Assembly: GCF_042658845.1 (NCBI RefSeq)
Contig: NZ_JBHSRI010000025.1
Location: forward strand, 620,001-684,000
Source of the DNA: Paenisporosarcina macmurdoensis
Lineage (GTDB): Bacteria > Bacillota > Bacilli > Bacillales_A > Planococcaceae
Length of the DNA: 64,000 nt
Direction: 5' to 3'
Made by a program: the position numbers and the translations under genes. Every line of letters starts with the position of its first letter. Position 1 is the stretch's first letter. Below, piece after piece: positions 61,892 through 64,000 of this stretch. The notes under the pieces are model-generated. The model saw only the letters and a program-made list of their open reading frames with translations, made no database searches and had not been told where the DNA came from.

Positions 61892-62638
61892 ATGTTAAAA
61901 GATCAGAGAATAAGAGAAATTGAAAAATTACTTGAAGAATTAAAAGCACAAGATGAAGTAGCCGTTACATTAGAAAGTGTGGAACCTCACACATCAGGAT
62001 TTTGGAAAGTCGGTTCGCTTTTCATGTCGATTTGGAAAAGAAAATTCTTATGGTTGCTTACAGGATTGATAGCACTTATTGTGGTTATTCCTTTTGCTGC
62101 ATTCTGGATGATCCAGGGAAGTACCTTTACAGAAAATAAGGGAGCTTTTTTAGAAAAGATTCAAGCGATAAATGAATTAGCAACTGCAGAAGCGTATACA
62201 AAAGTAATTATTAACCGCCAAGATAATGAGGTTTTTGGAAAAGAAATAGGATTGAATTTACCTGGCACAAAACGTCAATTGTTAGTGGTCATACCTGGAT
62301 CTGTAAAAGCCGGCATTGATTTCTCAAAAATCCAAGAAGACGATATCGTGCTCGATGAAGAAGAAAAAACAGCCACCCTTACCTTACCAAGAGCAGAGTT
62401 GTTGGGCGGACCTGAAATTTTCTTCGATCAAGTCGAAGTATTTTCATATGAAGGATTGTTCCGTGAGAAAGCGGACATAACAGAAGCAAATAATCTAATG
62501 CAGGAAGCGAAAAAACTAATGAAGGAAGAAACAACTGGACAAGGGGTATTAGAACTTGCCGAAGAAAACGCTGCTCGTTCAGTTTCGGAGATGTTTTCAT
62601 TGGTTGAGTATGATGTCACGGTTGAATTCGAGGAGTGA
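61892..62638 (+). CDS. DUF4230 family membrane-anchored protein
   Basis: Protein of 248 residues with one helix about 57-77 and a C-terminal extracytoplasmic region containing KVIINRQDNEVFGKEIG and QLLVVIPGSVKAGIDFSKI, the DUF4230 pattern. Function unknown. ATG 61892 follows AAGGGGAG; ATG 61871 in frame overlaps that site's upstream region and is less likely. The uracil-DNA glycosylase gene follows with its RBS inside this gene's last codons. Confidence 0.8.
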   Translation: MLKDQRIREIEKLLEELKAQDEVAVTLESVEPHTSGFWKVGSLFMSIWKRKFLWLLTGLIALIVVIPFAAFWMIQGSTFTENKGAFLEKIQAINELATAEAYTKVIINRQDNEVFGKEIGLNLPGTKRQLLVVIPGSVKAGIDFSKIQEDDIVLDEEEKTATLTLPRAELLGGPEIFFDQVEVFSYEGLFREKADITEANNLMQEAKKLMKEETTGQGVLELAEENAARSVSEMFSLVEYDVTVEFEE

Positions 62639-62643
62639 TGCTT

Positions 62644-63318
62644 GTGGAAAAAATGATGTTTGAAAATGACTGGCAACAAGTACTTGAAACAGAATTCGAC
62701 AAACCTTACTATTTACAATTACGCGAGTTTTTGAAACAACAATATAGTTGTGAAACCGTTTACCCTGAGATGGATAATGTATGGAGTGCTTTTAATGAAA
62801 CAGCCTACGAAGACGTCAAAGTCGTCATAGTTGGACAAGATCCATACCATGGTCCAGGTCAAGCACACGGCATGAGTTTTTCAGTCCAAGCCGGCGTTAA
62901 ACATCCACCGAGTTTGCGAAACATGTTAAAAGAACTGAACGATGATCTCGGATGCGAACTCCCAGAAGAAGGCACGTTGACTAAGTGGGCACAACAAGGC
63001 GTCTTCCTATTAAACACTGTTCTTACCGTTCGGGCTGGTGCTGCACATTCACATAAAGACCAAGGCTGGGAACTCTTTACGGATGAAGTCATACGAAAAC
63101 TTTCACAGCGCGAAACTCCTATAGTGTTCGTATTATGGGGAAGACCCGCGCAAATGAAACGCAAATTAATCGACACATCACGTCATGCCATCATTGAATC
63201 TGTTCACCCAAGCCCTTTAAGTGCATATCGTGGATTCTTTGGAAGCAAGCCGTATTCCAAAATTAATATGCAACTAACAGAGTGGGGTCAACCACCAATA
63301 GACTTTTGCTTGAAGTAG
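62644..63318 (+). CDS. ung: Uracil-DNA glycosylase
   Basis: Family 1 UDG of 224 residues that excises uracil from DNA. VVIVGQDPYHGPGQAHGMSF (catalytic Asp), and ESVHPSPLSAYRGFFGS (catalytic His and Leu-intercalation loop) are intact. GTG 62644 is 8 nt after GAGGAG; ATG 62638 is closer to it. It follows DUF4230 tightly and precedes YwdI, as in Bacillus. Confidence 0.95.
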   Translation: MEKMMFENDWQQVLETEFDKPYYLQLREFLKQQYSCETVYPEMDNVWSAFNETAYEDVKVVIVGQDPYHGPGQAHGMSFSVQAGVKHPPSLRNMLKELNDDLGCELPEEGTLTKWAQQGVFLLNTVLTVRAGAAHSHKDQGWELFTDEVIRKLSQRETPIVFVLWGRPAQMKRKLIDTSRHAIIESVHPSPLSAYRGFFGSKPYSKINMQLTEWGQPPIDFCLK

Positions 63319-63374
63319 TTTTCGTGGTAAAGTGAACTCTGACAAGAAGATGTGAAAAAGGAGAGTGACACAAC

Positions 63375-63653
63375 GTGATTCCATATAGTCGAGTTGTCAC
63401 CGAAATAGAGAAACATGTATCCATTGCCAAAAGTAGAGGCGACGATCAAAGTATTCGGGAGTCTTTGCTCGCGATTCGTGCTTTATGTGATGTAGCGTTA
63501 AGCGAACAACCGAATGTGAAGCCGTTAAATATGCCGATTCAAATCGCTCAAACCTCACAAATAGTTTCATCTCCTCCAGCCGTTCAAACCATTTCTGCAG
63601 GCGAACGCGTGAAAGAAGCAGACGCAAACGGCGATTCATTGTTTGATTTTTAA
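63375..63653 (+). CDS. ywdI: YwdI family protein
   Basis: 92-residue soluble protein of unknown function. ESLLAIRALCDVAL (N-terminal) and the end segment DANGDSLFDF match YwdI proteins encoded beside ung in Bacillales. Start GTG 63375 with AAAGGAGAG upstream. Confidence 0.85.
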   Translation: MIPYSRVVTEIEKHVSIAKSRGDDQSIRESLLAIRALCDVALSEQPNVKPLNMPIQIAQTSQIVSSPPAVQTISAGERVKEADANGDSLFDF

Positions 63654-63721
63654 CTGGTTCATATTTGAAGTAAGACCGTTAAACGTATTGATCATCCATT
63701 AATGAGAGAAGGAATAAATTC

Positions 63722-64000
63722 ATGCCATTTTTTATCATTGCCGGTGCAGTTAACGCATTTATTGCCGTTGCATTCGGAGCATTTGGTGCTCATGCATTAA
63801 AAGAAAAGCTATCAGAAAAATATTTAGCCATTTGGGAAACAGCCGTACAATACCAAATGTATCACGCGATTGGCCTAATCGTGATCGGCATCTTGATGAG
63901 CACAAATATCATTGGTAACGTAGCACAACTTAGCTGGGCTGGTTACTTGATGTTAGCGGGAATCGTGATTTTCTCTGGCTCACTATATGTCTTAAGCTTA
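63722..64000 (+). CDS. ywdK: DUF423 family membrane protein, partial (C-terminus beyond right edge)
   Basis: 93 residues visible of a normal 120-125. GAVNAFIAVAFGAFGAHALKEKLSE and WETAVQYQMYHAIGL are the DUF423 hallmarks, with helices following. Membrane protein of unknown function. RBS GAGAAGGA. It continues the conserved ung-ywdI-ywdK order. Confidence 0.92.
   Translation, partial: MPFFIIAGAVNAFIAVAFGAFGAHALKEKLSEKYLAIWETAVQYQMYHAIGLIVIGILMSTNIIGNVAQLSWAGYLMLAGIVIFSGSLYVLSL

Overview
This window looks like chromosome of a low-GC Gram-positive bacterium of the order Bacillales, most likely the Planococcaceae/Caryophanaceae (Sporosarcina, Psychrobacillus, Planococcus and relatives). The grounds are the gene content (HelD, YfiB/YfiC-type heterodimeric ABC exporter, YojF-BshB2, YfmM-type ABC-F, YczE, YwdI, DUF423, Immune inhibitor A), strong AGGAGG-type ribosome binding sites, frequent GTG/TTG starts, and almost every transcription unit ending in a hairpin plus T-run. 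No prophage, CRISPR array, rRNA operon or complete insertion sequence was seen.

Layout. 1-6.1 kb: adenine deaminase (cut by the left edge), a split threonine/serine exporter, a PAS-GGDEF-EAL protein and an EamA permease. 6.3-19 kb: the two-gene ABC exporter, an acyltransferase, a tandem GNAT protein, a Zur-box-controlled COG0523 zinc GTPase, HelD, tryptophan 2,3-dioxygenase with a glycerophosphodiesterase, and a DUF2804 protein. 19-24.5 kb is a scarred accessory stretch: a divergent tRNA-Ala, two tRNA remnants, a guanine-class riboswitch driving a lipoprotein nucleosidase, a staygreen-family protein, a DUF6241-like protein, a broken histidine kinase, a site-2 protease that seems to have lost its start, a broken signal peptide and an Amidase_6 protein. 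24.5-30.4 kb: DegV, a divergent PlsY, a class III nucleotidyl cyclase paired with a GAF/HD-GYP protein, DUF3307 and nitroreductase. 30.4-31.5 kb is a gene-free block of repeated, hairpin-rich units. 31.6-48.7 kb: M20 dipeptidase, CNNM/CorC-type protein, ECF sigma factor, phospholipase-D-like protein, an IS remnant, ABC-F, a sugar-transferase-like protein, SDR, Na+/H+ antiporter, FMN reductase, topoisomerase III, YbaK, YczE and a P-loop ATPase. 48.7-64 kb: Immune inhibitor A, threonine degradation (kbl, tdh), AlkD, YjiH, YojF-BshB2, an orphan pair of peptide-type ABC permeases, PdxK/ThiD, DUF4230, Ung, YwdI and DUF423 (cut by the right edge).

Two features stand out as possibly undescribed. First, at least nine intergenic sites carry short-core arrays in which a 10-15 nt core recurs at a strict 21-nt step (20 nt at one site). 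At least five core types occur and most arrays sit right behind a gene's intrinsic terminator; four type-II sites share a leader sequence. Second, the 30.4-31.5 kb block holds four related units (two tandem at a 282-283 nt step, one partial, one inverted) with conserved single-stranded motifs, hairpins with changed but still pairing stems, and a candidate 10-bp long-range helix, suggesting a structured non-coding RNA or an RNA-encoded mobile repeat.

Regulatory links read directly from sequence: a Zur box for the zinc GTPase, a guanine-class aptamer plus terminator for the exported nucleosidase, a perfect 7-1-7 palindrome before the metalloprotease gene, and a hairpin with T-run in the leader of the YczE-like gene. 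All functional names are by recognition of family motifs; no database search was possible.
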